Origin: Anaerolineae bacterium
GTDB lineage: Bacteria; Chloroflexota; Anaerolineae; Anaerolineales; E44-bin32
NCBI GenBank assembly: GCA_030673735.1
Contig: DAOVIK010000029.1
Location: 1 to 10,616 of the forward strand
Direction of reading: 5' to 3'
Length of the DNA stretch: 10,616 bases
This document shows, in pieces, positions 1-6,788 of this stretch (position 1 is its first letter; the number at the start of each line of letters is the position of its first letter). The notes beneath the pieces were generated by a model that was not told the origin of the DNA, did not search any database, and saw only the letters and a program-made list of their open reading frames with translations. The translations under genes were made by a program, and so were the position numbers.

Positions 1-278
1 ACTGGTTGGAGAAGGGCGTGGAGACTGTCAGACGGCCCCATCTTCAAGGGGACGTGCCGCCCTATGCCCCACTATCTCCTCGCGAGATGGAAATCTTGCA
101 GTACGTTACACGCGGCATGAGTAACAAGGAGATAGCTGTTCGATTGGGGATTAGCCATCAGACAGTGAAGAACCACATGACATCTATTCTGCACAAACTG
201 GATGTTGAAGATCGTACACAAGCCGCGGTATACGCGCTGCGGCATGGTTGGGTGCGCCTTCAGGATACAAGGAAATAG
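1..278 (+). CDS. LuxR/NarL-family (DegU-like) response regulator, C-terminal part
   Basis: Partial gene running off the left edge; the reading frame is open from base 3 and stops with TAG at 276-278, leaving 91 visible residues. They contain a complete GerE/LuxR-type helix-turn-helix: the LSPRE opening, then the scaffold GMSNKEIAVRLGIS and the recognition helix HQTVKNHMTSILHKL, ending in a typical RTQAAVYALRHGW tail. This is the DNA-binding output domain of NarL/DegU-type regulators; the receiver domain expected before it lies outside the window. Only 12 bases separate its stop from the following DegS-like kinase, so the two form an operon and almost certainly a cognate two-component pair. 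Its targets are unknown; the repeat-bearing leader of the pilin gene at 1356-1409 is a plausible one by position. The TTG at base 6 is not a credible start because the domain order implies more upstream. Confidence 0.9.
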   Translation, partial: WLEKGVETVRRPHLQGDVPPYAPLSPREMEILQYVTRGMSNKEIAVRLGISHQTVKNHMTSILHKLDVEDRTQAAVYALRHGWVRLQDTRK

Positions 279-290
279 ACCGAGGTCGTC

Positions 291-1346
291 ATGGCTGAAG
301 CTGGCAGCGAGGAGATCACCAATCCGGCGGAGGCCTTTCTCGCCTCCGCCAGGCAGGAACTGGAGGAAGTTCGCGGGAAGTTGGGCGAAATCGATCTCCT
401 GGTCGAGCAAAGCCAAGGTGAGGTAGATAAGCTGGCGGAGCGAAACGCCAGCGTCGCGGCGAAGGTCCATCAGCTGCAGGCCAATTTCGATACTGTTCCC
501 CGAGACGATATCCGTTCAGTATATGAAGAAGCCCAAGACGCCCAGCAGCGGCTTTTCACCATGCGTGGACAAGTCGAGAAGCTGAGCAGTGACAAGGCGA
601 ACCTGGAGCGATATGTTGACTTTCTGGCTCGCACAGTAGCGTTGCTCGGTCAAACGGATGGCCTGCAAGTGTCCGCCCCTGCGCTCATGTCGGATTCGGT
701 AATCCAACAAGTCATTTCCGCGCAAGAAGATGAGCGCAGGAAAATCTCACGCCAGATACACGATGGTCCTGCCCAGAGTCTTGCCAACCTAATCCTGCAA
801 GCCGAAATTGCTACGAGACTGTTCGAAGTCGACCAGGATAAGGCCCGTGAGGAATTAGCCAGCTTGCAGCAGACGGCAGGCAGGGCATTCGGTCAATTGC
901 GCGATTTCATCTTCGACTTGCGCCCGATGATGCTTGACGACCTGGGACTCATTCCCACCATCCGGCGCTATTTGGATGCTATCAGGGAAAAAACTGGCCT
1001 GGATATCAACCTTGTTATCACCGGCACGGAGCGGCGTTTGGAGCCGCACCGCGAGGTACTGGTTTTCAGGGCCATGCAGGATGTATTGGCGAACGTGAGG
1101 GAACACGCGGCCGCCACGAAGGTCAAAGTCACGATCGACATTCATGAGATGCAGGTGCGCTCAGTCGTTGAGGATAATGGGAGAGGATTCGATCCACAGG
1201 CTGTGGGCGAAATCGCAGATGCGGGCCAAGGTCAAGGATTGCGAAGATTGCATGAAAGGATCGGCCAGGTTGGAGGCAGCCTTGATATTCAAAGCCAGCC
1301 TGGAGAAGGAACGAAAGTTATCTTTTTCATCCCCACGGGGGACTGA
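291..1346 (+). CDS. degS: DegS-like cytosolic sensor histidine kinase
   Basis: 351 residues with no transmembrane segment. Residues about 15-115 are charged and heptad-like (predicted coiled coil), followed by a HisKA_3 dimerisation and phosphoacceptor domain around 142-215 and an HATPase_c domain to the end. Histidine 157 lies in IHDGPAQ, which also carries the D158/Q162 pair of the HDxxxQ phosphatase motif known in this family. The segment LRPMMLDDLGLIPT (210-223) closely matches Bacillus DegS as I recall it. ATP-binding boxes are visible: N268 (N box), EDNGRGFD 294-301 (G1) and GQGLRRLHER 314-323 (G2). Expected role: autophosphorylation on H157 and control of the DegU-like regulator just upstream in response to a cytoplasmic cue sensed by the coiled-coil region. 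The ATG start is preceded by GAGGT at 282-286. The name is by family resemblance; the ligand or signal is not visible. Confidence 0.88.
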   Translation: MAEAGSEEITNPAEAFLASARQELEEVRGKLGEIDLLVEQSQGEVDKLAERNASVAAKVHQLQANFDTVPRDDIRSVYEEAQDAQQRLFTMRGQVEKLSSDKANLERYVDFLARTVALLGQTDGLQVSAPALMSDSVIQQVISAQEDERRKISRQIHDGPAQSLANLILQAEIATRLFEVDQDKAREELASLQQTAGRAFGQLRDFIFDLRPMMLDDLGLIPTIRRYLDAIREKTGLDINLVITGTERRLEPHREVLVFRAMQDVLANVREHAAATKVKVTIDIHEMQVRSVVEDNGRGFDPQAVGEIADAGQGQGLRRLHERIGQVGGSLDIQSQPGEGTKVIFFIPTGD

Positions 1347-1355
1347 TTCCCGTTC

Positions 1356-1409
1356 TAATGCCTCGAAAATGCATTAATGCCTCCTGTACTTGGCGATACA
1401 CGCATATCG
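1356..1409 (+). promoter_or_regulatory. Repeat and palindrome cluster upstream of the pilin promoter (possible operator)
   Basis: The 9-base direct repeat TAATGCCTC occurs at 1356-1364 and 1375-1383, a 19-base period. Two overlapping perfect palindromes, AATGCATT (1368-1375) and GCATTAATGC (1371-1380), share its core, so AATGC appears three times on this strand and GCATT once. A separate inverted repeat, CGATA (1394-1398) with TATCG (1405-1409), follows. All lie just upstream of the proposed -35 element at 1423, a usual place for an activator. The upstream LuxR-type regulator is an obvious candidate ligand, but that is inference. Confidence 0.4.
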
Positions 1410-1422
1410 GATATATGTCCTA

Positions 1423-1452
1423 TTGCTGCCCCTATCCCGAAAACCCTATAAT
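1423..1452 (+). promoter_or_regulatory. Putative sigma-70 promoter of the flp pilin gene
   Basis: A perfect TATAAT at 1447-1452 is preceded 18 bases upstream by TTGCTG (1423-1428), a weak match to TTGACA. Transcription would begin near 1459, leaving a leader of about 45 bases before the pilin ATG. The strong -10 and weak -35 fit a promoter that needs an activator, which agrees with the repeats just upstream. Predicted by pattern only. Confidence 0.55.
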
Positions 1453-1488
1453 GTGATAGCCTGCCTAAGGTGGGCGATCCACAAAACA

Positions 1489-1498
1489 AAGGAGGTGA
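1489..1498 (+). promoter_or_regulatory. Very strong ribosome binding site of flp
   Basis: AAGGAGGTGA is a full-length complement to the usual anti-Shine-Dalgarno end of 16S rRNA, five bases before the ATG at 1504. It fixes the start of this very short gene and suggests high translation, as expected for a major structural subunit. Confidence 0.85.
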
Positions 1499-1503
1499 GT
1501 TGA

Positions 1504-1650
1504 ATGCTGTACGCTCCGAAAGAGAAAGGCCAGGGCCTAGTTGAGTACGCGTTGATTCTCGTATTGGTCGCGGTCGTCGTGATTGTCATTCTGGCATTGC
1601 TTGGTCCTGCAATCGGCAACGTTTTCAGCAACATCATTCACAACATCTAA
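1504..1650 (+). CDS. flp: Flp-type (class IVb) major pilin
   Basis: A 48-residue gene. Residues 1-9 form a short basic leader ending KEKG; then comes QGLVEYALILV and a strongly hydrophobic helix (about 16-34) ending in LLGPAIGNVFSNI. This is the Flp prepilin pattern. Cleavage by a prepilin peptidase after G9 would leave a 39-residue mature pilin starting with Q and carrying glutamate at +5 followed by tyrosine (E14-Y15), the pair conserved in Flp pilins and needed in the family for assembly and processing. It has its own promoter (TATAAT at 1447), an optimal ribosome binding site and a hairpin-rich downstream region, so it is probably made in excess over the assembly genes that follow. No second pilin or TadE/TadF-like pseudopilin is visible in the window. 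Confidence 0.93.
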   Translation: MLYAPKEKGQGLVEYALILVLVAVVVIVILALLGPAIGNVFSNIIHNI

Positions 1651-1703
1651 ACAAGGCCGAAGCAAAGCGTAATTCGGGAATCTCAACCACCTGGCGATGG
1701 CAC

Positions 1704-1728
1704 GGGGCCCTATCCCAGATAGGGCTCC
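1704..1728 (+). terminator. Hairpin downstream of flp (possible terminator or mRNA stabiliser)
   Basis: An 11-base-pair stem (1704-1714 with 1718-1728, one G-U pair) closes a CCA triloop; its core is CCCTATC/GATAGGG. It is followed by TTGTCT, a poor U-tract, so termination is likely to be partial. A smaller stem, CCGAA/TTCGG (1657-1661 with 1673-1677), lies between it and the pilin stop. Such structures commonly protect the 3' end of abundant pilin mRNA and reduce read-through into the assembly genes. Confidence 0.5.
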
Positions 1729-1750
1729 TTGTCTGAAACGAAGCAGATTC

Positions 1751-1775
1751 GCCGTCGGGATGAACTCCCGACGGC
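1751..1775 (+). terminator. Second hairpin between flp and cpaB
   Basis: A perfect 10-base-pair stem, GCCGTCGGGA (1751-1760) with TCCCGACGGC (1766-1775), and a TGAAC loop. The following GGCTCTCTT is pyrimidine-rich but not a true T-run. It ends only 7 bases before a TTGACA box, so it separates the pilin transcript from the downstream promoter. Intrinsic terminator is the best guess. Confidence 0.5.
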
Positions 1776-1782
1776 GGCTCTC

Positions 1783-1810
1783 TTGACAATTGAATCGGAA
1801 CGATTATCAT
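1783..1810 (+). promoter_or_regulatory. Putative sigma-70 promoter for cpaB and the pilus assembly genes
   Basis: TTGACA at 1783-1788 is a perfect -35; 16 bases later TATCAT (1805-1810) matches the -10 consensus at five of six positions. The predicted start is near 1817, about 54 bases before the cpaB ATG. The position right after the hairpins supports independent transcription of the assembly operon. Confidence 0.6.
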
Positions 1811-1870
1811 TGCCTCAAGTTGTTTCCGGAAGGCGAGTGCCGATTCCGAAAGTAAGGTGAAGGAGGCATC

Positions 1871-2968
1871 ATGCGTCGCGGAAGAATACTGATCCTGCTT
1901 GCGTTTGTGCTGATCTTTGGCGCGCTCGCTTTGTATCTCTTGTTGGGCAGCTTCGGGGAGTCAACGGACGTGCCCACTATTGATGGCACTCCTATGCCGG
2001 ATGTGGGCCGAGATGAAGCGTTGATCGTCATGGCGGGTCAAGATATTCGGCGCGGATCGGTGATAACTCCAGAGGATGTGTCTCTTGAAGCATTTCCAAC
2101 CGATATGATCACCGAGACCATGGTGACCGACGTATTGCAGGTGGTTGACAGAATTGCGCGAATGGATATCGATCGAGGCCTTCCCATTACTAGCAACATG
2201 ATCACCGATCAACCTGGCGATCTGTTGGCTATGGGATCTGAAGCTTCACTGGGAATCCCTCCCGGATACACTGCCATCGCGATTCCCATGAACCGGCTTT
2301 CGGGAGTAGCTTACGCACTAAGAGATGGTGACAGGGTTGATGTCCTGATTTCGATCCTCATCATCAATCTGGATGATCGTTTCCAGACTGCACTCCCGAA
2401 CCTGGCCGGCGTGCTGGTCTCATCTGGCAGTCCTGTCGGCAGTCCGCCGGTCTATCTAACCGCATCGAATAACATTGAAACAAGTGAGTTGGGGCGCGTT
2501 GAAACTGAACCTGTCACAGGACAGTTGCTTTATGTGATTCCGCAAGGCATTCAGCGGCCTCGCCTGGTTACCCAGCGTTTGATCGAAAATGCAACAGTGC
2601 TTCATGTAGGTACGTTCCCTCTGGAATCCCAAGCACCAGGAACGGCCCCCGAGGAAGCACAGGGCGTGGGCGCGCCGGCTGGACAAGAAGTCGGAGATGC
2701 GCCGCCTGTGCCGCCTGATGTCGTGACGCTGATCGTTACGCCACAAGATGCACTGGCGCTCAACTGGGCGCTCAAATCCAGGGCGGACCTCATGTTCACA
2801 CTACGAGGACCGGGCGATATGACACCGACTGAGACAACCAGTGTTACACTACAGTACTTACTGGACAACTACAGCATATCGATCCCGACTTCTCTGCCTT
2901 ATGGACCTGAACCAGCGGTGCTATTGCCAACCAATCCAGCCTTACCAAATGATGCTGAAGCGGAGTAA
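1871..2968 (+). CDS. cpaB: CpaB/RcpC-family Flp pilus assembly protein
   Basis: 365 residues. Residues 5-26 form an uncleaved signal anchor (basic MRRGR then a hydrophobic stretch), placing the rest outside the membrane. Residues about 49-112 are a SAF domain (ALIVMAGQDIRRGSVITPEDV, then IDRGLPITSNMI), and about 126-312 match the RcpC/CpaB domain: IPPGYTAIAIPM, the YALRDGDRVDVLI segment, then VTLIVTPQDALALNWALKS. An Ala/Pro/Glu-rich linker (about 251-283) interrupts it, and a proline-rich tail ends the protein. In diderm bacteria CpaB is periplasmic and works with the secretin; here, with no secretin visible, it may act in the cell wall or extracytoplasmic space. AGGAGG at 1861-1866 supports the ATG start. 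First gene of the assembly operon, driven by the promoter at 1783-1810. Confidence 0.88.
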   Translation: MRRGRILILLAFVLIFGALALYLLLGSFGESTDVPTIDGTPMPDVGRDEALIVMAGQDIRRGSVITPEDVSLEAFPTDMITETMVTDVLQVVDRIARMDIDRGLPITSNMITDQPGDLLAMGSEASLGIPPGYTAIAIPMNRLSGVAYALRDGDRVDVLISILIINLDDRFQTALPNLAGVLVSSGSPVGSPPVYLTASNNIETSELGRVETEPVTGQLLYVIPQGIQRPRLVTQRLIENATVLHVGTFPLESQAPGTAPEEAQGVGAPAGQEVGDAPPVPPDVVTLIVTPQDALALNWALKSRADLMFTLRGPGDMTPTETTSVTLQYLLDNYSISIPTSLPYGPEPAVLLPTNPALPNDAEAE

Positions 2969-3014
2969 TTCGATCACGGGGGAGAACCAAACCACTGAGG
3001 GAATGGAGGCCTAA

Positions 3015-4280
3015 ATGGCCATCAGCGCGGAAGATCCAATCCGCGTTCTGATCGTTGACGATATCGCTGAGACCCGAGAAAATCTTCGGAAGCTGCTTCA
3101 ATTTGAAGCCGATATCAAGGTGGTTGGAGCAGCTCGAACGGGCGAAGAGGGCATACGGCTCGCGAATGAGACGTCGCCAGACGTCGTCCTGATGGACATT
3201 AACATGCCCGACATGGACGGGATCACGGCAACCGTTGCGCTCCTTGAAGATGTTCCGTTCGCGCAGATAATAATCCTTTCCGTCCAGAGCGATGCCGACT
3301 ATATGCGTCGCGCCATGCAGGCGGGAGCACGCGATTTCATCCCCAAGCCTCCCTCCGGTGATGAATTGATTTCCACCATCCGCATGGTCTCGGTGAAGGC
3401 TCGTGATCAGCGCAAGAAGATGACTGCTCCGTTCCATCCGGATGCCCCCGAGGGCGGCGTTGTGCCTGGGGTCGGTGTCCTGGATATCAAGGGAAAGCTC
3501 CTGGCGGCTTACAGTGCCAAAGGAGGCGTGGGTGTAACAACGCTAGTAACCAACATAGCCATTGGATTGCATTCGGAAAGTACACCCACAGTCTTGGTGG
3601 ACACGAATTTGCAATTTGGTGATCTGTCAGTGTTCCTTAACATGCAGGTGAAGACGAGCATCGTGGATCTGGCCCTATACGTTGATGAGATCAATGATGA
3701 GTTAGTGGATGAGGCGCTGATGCGCCACGAGAGCGGATTGCGGGTGCTAGCCGCACCGCCGCGTCCGGAATTGGCCGATGAAATCACGTCTGACCACGTG
3801 CGCAAGATCTTGCAATACTTGAAACGCCGTTTCGCATACGTCATTGTTGATACCAGTTCGACGATGGACGATACAACCTTGGCTGTACTGGACAGCGCGG
3901 ACCTTTTGATGACTGTTGCTACGCCTGATATTCCAGCGATCAAGGATGCTCGACTGCTCTTCGATTTGCTGACCGTATTGGATTTCCCTCTCGAACGGGT
4001 GATCTTTGTGCTCAACAAGATGGACCGCCGCACGGGGATCACGGCGGAAGCCGTCGCCGAAAACCTCAAGTGCACTGTGGATGGGTCGATCCCTGCCGAA
4101 GAGCGTGTGGTGGCTACCTCAATCAACCGTGGAGAGCCATTGCTTCTGACCGACACCAATCGTTCACCTGCAAAGAACATCCTGGAGCTGCTGGGAACAA
4201 TCCGGCGCAGACTGCTGAAGATAGAGGAGAGCGAGGCGGAATACAGCAAAAGTCAAACTGGCAGATTGACAGCAAGATAA
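3015..4280 (+). CDS. cpaE: CpaE/TadZ-like pilus protein with N-terminal receiver domain
   Basis: 421 residues. Residues 8-125 form a receiver domain with all key residues: D15/D16, phosphoacceptor D61 in LMDINMPDMDG, S89 and K111 (FIPKPP). Residues about 160-400 are a MinD/ParA-like ATPase domain: AKGGVGVTT (168-176) keeps the signature lysine K169 but has valine at 174 where active MinD-type enzymes carry the P-loop lysine; LVDTNLQFGD (194-203) and YVIVDTSS (275-282) correspond to the switch and Walker B regions. Loss of the P-loop lysine is typical of CpaE/TadZ, which position the pilus machine rather than act as strong ATPases. GGAGG at 3005-3009 supports the start; the gene lies 46 bases after cpaB and 37 before cpaF. 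The intact receiver suggests phosphorylation control; whether the DegS-like kinase is its donor is unknown. Confidence 0.92.
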   Translation: MAISAEDPIRVLIVDDIAETRENLRKLLQFEADIKVVGAARTGEEGIRLANETSPDVVLMDINMPDMDGITATVALLEDVPFAQIIILSVQSDADYMRRAMQAGARDFIPKPPSGDELISTIRMVSVKARDQRKKMTAPFHPDAPEGGVVPGVGVLDIKGKLLAAYSAKGGVGVTTLVTNIAIGLHSESTPTVLVDTNLQFGDLSVFLNMQVKTSIVDLALYVDEINDELVDEALMRHESGLRVLAAPPRPELADEITSDHVRKILQYLKRRFAYVIVDTSSTMDDTTLAVLDSADLLMTVATPDIPAIKDARLLFDLLTVLDFPLERVIFVLNKMDRRTGITAEAVAENLKCTVDGSIPAEERVVATSINRGEPLLLTDTNRSPAKNILELLGTIRRRLLKIEESEAEYSKSQTGRLTAR

Positions 4281-4317
4281 CTGGACGGCACACCATGGAA
4301 ATGTACGGAGGATAACA

Positions 4318-5718
4318 GTGTCGTTGTTGAAGCGCATCGAGCAGGGTCAAACACAGGAACTTGAAGGCGGTAAGGAGGGGGGCGGGGGGACTTCGCGTCT
4401 GACGCCCCTAAGTGCCCGACGTGTCGCGCCTCCGGGGTCGAAGCAGCGTGATACCTACTACGATCTGAAGAACAGGGTTCAGAACAAGCTGCTTGCCGAG
4501 CTTGATCCGTCCATGGATGTCAGCCAGACGGCTGAAGTGCGGCGAACGATCGAAGAGCTGTTTGAGAGCATTCTAACCGAAGAGCGGATCGTGCTCTCAA
4601 GGCCTGAGCGCCGAAGGTTGTTTGAGCAGATCGTTCATGAGATCTTGGGATTGGGCCCCCTCGAGCCGTTGCTCGCCGATGAAACCATCACAGAAGTGAT
4701 GGTCAATGGATCCAAGAACATCTACGTCGAGCGCGATGGAAAGATCTTCCGCGAGAGCGCTACCTTTGAAAGCGACGATCACCTCATGCGCATCATCGAT
4801 CGTATTGTGGCACCGCTCGGAAGGCGCATTGACGAATCAAGCCCGTATGTCGACGCCAGACTTGCAGATGGCTCACGTGTCAATGCAGTGATTCCTCCGA
4901 TTTCCCTGGTCGGACCAGTGCTTACGATCCGTAAGTTTGCTCGCACCCCGATCACAATCCAACAGCTAATTGAATACGGAACAATCACGGCCGAGGCGGT
5001 TGAGTTCCTCAAGGCTGCCGTTCTGGCGCGAATAAATGCGATCATCTCAGGCGGTACTGGTTCCGGCAAGACTACCTTGCTGAACGTCCTTTCCCAATAC
5101 ATACCGGCGGATGAGCGCATCCTCACGATCGAGGACGCAGCGGAGCTGCAGATGCGCCAGGAGCATGTCGTATCACTCGAGAAGCGGCCGCCAAACATTG
5201 AGGGACGCGGCGAGGTTACCATCCAGCATCTGGTAGTCAACTCCTTGCGCATGCGCCCCGATCGCATCATCGTGGGTGAGATTCGTGACGCAGCTGCCCT
5301 GGATATGTTGCAAGCCATGAACACTGGTCATGATGGCTCACTGACCACGGCGCACTCCAATAGCCCGCGTGACACACTAACCCGTATCGAAACCATGACA
5401 CTGATGTCGGGTGTGGAATTGCCGGTGCGCGCAATTCGCGAACAGATCGCCTCTGCCCTCGACCTTGTTGTACACTTGGAGCGCTTGCGCGACGGGACGC
5501 GGCGTGTCACCAATATTACCGAAATCCAGGGTATGGAGGGTGACACGATTACGATGATGGACATCTTCATCTTCGAGCAAACCGGGGTCGAGGAAGGCAG
5601 GGTCATTGGCAGGCTGAGACCGACAGGCTTGAGACCCAAGTTCCTGGATAGGATCGAAGCCGCTGGCATCAATCTTCCTGCTACGATATTTGGAGTGGGA
5701 GAGCGAAAGCGGTACTAG
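4318..5718 (+). CDS. cpaF: CpaF/TadA-family pilus assembly ATPase
   Basis: 466 residues, the usual length for CpaF. It starts with GTG, supported by GGAGG at 4307-4311; no nearby ATG is in frame. Residues 1-45 are a variable, glycine-rich tail, 46-200 the N-terminal domain (LGLGPLEPLLADETITEVMVNG), and 205-420 the secretion-ATPase core. Walker A is GGTGSGKT (245-252), the Asp box is ILTIEDAAEL (268-277) with E272/D273, Walker B is RIIVGEIRD (316-324) with E321, and the His box is GHDGSLTTAHSNSP (337-350). This is the hexameric cytoplasmic motor that drives Flp pilin assembly with TadB and TadC. Two six-G runs (4377-4382 and 4384-4389) encode the glycine stretch and could be prone to slippage. 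Stop is three bases before the tadB ATG, so translation is probably coupled. Confidence 0.95.
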   Translation: MSLLKRIEQGQTQELEGGKEGGGGTSRLTPLSARRVAPPGSKQRDTYYDLKNRVQNKLLAELDPSMDVSQTAEVRRTIEELFESILTEERIVLSRPERRRLFEQIVHEILGLGPLEPLLADETITEVMVNGSKNIYVERDGKIFRESATFESDDHLMRIIDRIVAPLGRRIDESSPYVDARLADGSRVNAVIPPISLVGPVLTIRKFARTPITIQQLIEYGTITAEAVEFLKAAVLARINAIISGGTGSGKTTLLNVLSQYIPADERILTIEDAAELQMRQEHVVSLEKRPPNIEGRGEVTIQHLVVNSLRMRPDRIIVGEIRDAAALDMLQAMNTGHDGSLTTAHSNSPRDTLTRIETMTLMSGVELPVRAIREQIASALDLVVHLERLRDGTRRVTNITEIQGMEGDTITMMDIFIFEQTGVEEGRVIGRLRPTGLRPKFLDRIEAAGINLPATIFGVGERKRY

Positions 5719-5721
5719 GCG

Positions 5722-6702
5722 ATGGAAGTATCTCAAAGTGCATTCATTCTCGTCGGTGGGCTAGGAGTATTGCTGCTGATCGTGGGCGCAGTAGTCAGCA
5801 TTCTTGGTCGCCGATCGGTCGTCGAGGAGAGACTTGGCCGTTACTCCGAGTCGGGTGGTTTAATCGTCGATCGGGCCGTAGAGGATGAGTTCCAAGAAGA
5901 GCGGTCAAATCCAATTCGAGAGTTTCTGTCAAGGCTTGGCGAAGGCACCGATCGTTATGCCACAATTTCCCAGAACCTAGCAAGAGCTGATATCAAGTTG
6001 AGACCTGGCGAGTACATGGCGGCCAGGGTGTTATTAGCCGCACTCGGCGGTGTCTTGGGTACAGTCTTCGAAGGGCTGTTGATGGGTGTATTATTGGCCG
6101 CGGTTGGATCCTTCCTGCCCCCACTATATGTTCGGCGTGCGAGAGGCGCGCGGCTCAAGGAGTTCGATAACCAGCTCGGCGACATGCTGAATCTAATGGT
6201 CAATGGTCTGAGAGCTGGCTATTCAACCCTGATGGCCATGGAGGCTGTGAGCAAGGAGTTGGCTCCGCCGATCGCGGATGAATTCCGCCGCGTGGTTCAG
6301 GAGATCCAGCTTGGCATTCCATTGGAAGAAGCATTGGAGCACTTGCTCCGGCGTATTGACAGCGAAGATCTGGATATGGTGATCACGGCAATCAATGTGC
6401 AACGCGAAGTCGGCGGTAACCTGGCCGAGATCTTTGATGGCATTTCGCATACCATCCGCGAACGCGTCAGAATTCGAGGCGAAATCCAGGCGCTCACAGC
6501 AATGGGGCGCGCCACCGCGTGGGTCATTTCGATCATGCCTCTTGCATTGGTGGGCGCGCTATTCCTGATCAATCGGCCCTACGTGATGCAATTCTTCAAT
6601 CCGGAAACGCGCGGTTGCGGCATCCCCATGCTTATCGTCACTGGTATCATGGTCTCTACGGGCATCGCGATCGTGCAGAAAATCGTAAACATCGACATCT
6701 AG
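5722..6702 (+). CDS. tadB: TadB-family pilus inner-membrane platform protein
   Basis: 326 residues. An N-terminal membrane helix (about 6-28) is followed by a soluble stretch (30-98), two close membrane helices (about 99-137), a cytoplasmic T2SSF/GspF-like domain (about 150-260; LGDMLNLMVNGLRAGYSTLMAMEAVSKEL and the later VQREVGGNLAEIFDGIS) and two C-terminal helices (about 264-284 and 301-320). This is the TadB arrangement, in which the GspF-like domain contacts the CpaF ATPase. It starts three bases after the cpaF stop with no strong Shine-Dalgarno, so it is likely translated by coupling. Assignment as TadB rather than TadC rests on order and on the VGGNLAEIFD motif. Confidence 0.9.
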   Translation: MEVSQSAFILVGGLGVLLLIVGAVVSILGRRSVVEERLGRYSESGGLIVDRAVEDEFQEERSNPIREFLSRLGEGTDRYATISQNLARADIKLRPGEYMAARVLLAALGGVLGTVFEGLLMGVLLAAVGSFLPPLYVRRARGARLKEFDNQLGDMLNLMVNGLRAGYSTLMAMEAVSKELAPPIADEFRRVVQEIQLGIPLEEALEHLLRRIDSEDLDMVITAINVQREVGGNLAEIFDGISHTIRERVRIRGEIQALTAMGRATAWVISIMPLALVGALFLINRPYVMQFFNPETRGCGIPMLIVTGIMVSTGIAIVQKIVNIDI

Positions 6703-6788
6703 CAGCACGGATGCATATCATATGGGGTTGTTGCGTACTGAGAAGTCTGAACCGGCAATTTGCGTAGGGGGAAAGCGAGAATAATCGA

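Noticed and set aside
2844..3437. 197-residue reverse open frame across the cpaB end and cpaE receiver
   Set aside because: Overlaps two recognised genes, shows no family features and is antisense to conserved receiver codons.
3509..4249. 246-residue open frame on the reverse strand within cpaE
   Set aside because: Serine- and arginine-rich shadow of a well-motivated forward gene; no domain, ribosome binding site or plausible composition.
4295..4315. Tiny leader-like frame MEMYGG ahead of cpaF
   Set aside because: Six codons covering the cpaF ribosome binding site; no ribosome binding site of its own and no attenuator structure seen.
4779..5324. 181-residue reverse open frame within cpaF
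   Set aside because: Antisense to the Walker motifs of cpaF; Ser/Arg/Met-rich composition typical of a shadow frame.
6703..6788. Possible promoter in the tadB-tadC gap
   Set aside because: AATAAT at 6780-6785 has only TTGCGT 14 bases upstream, a poor spacing, and it would sit too close to the tadC start.
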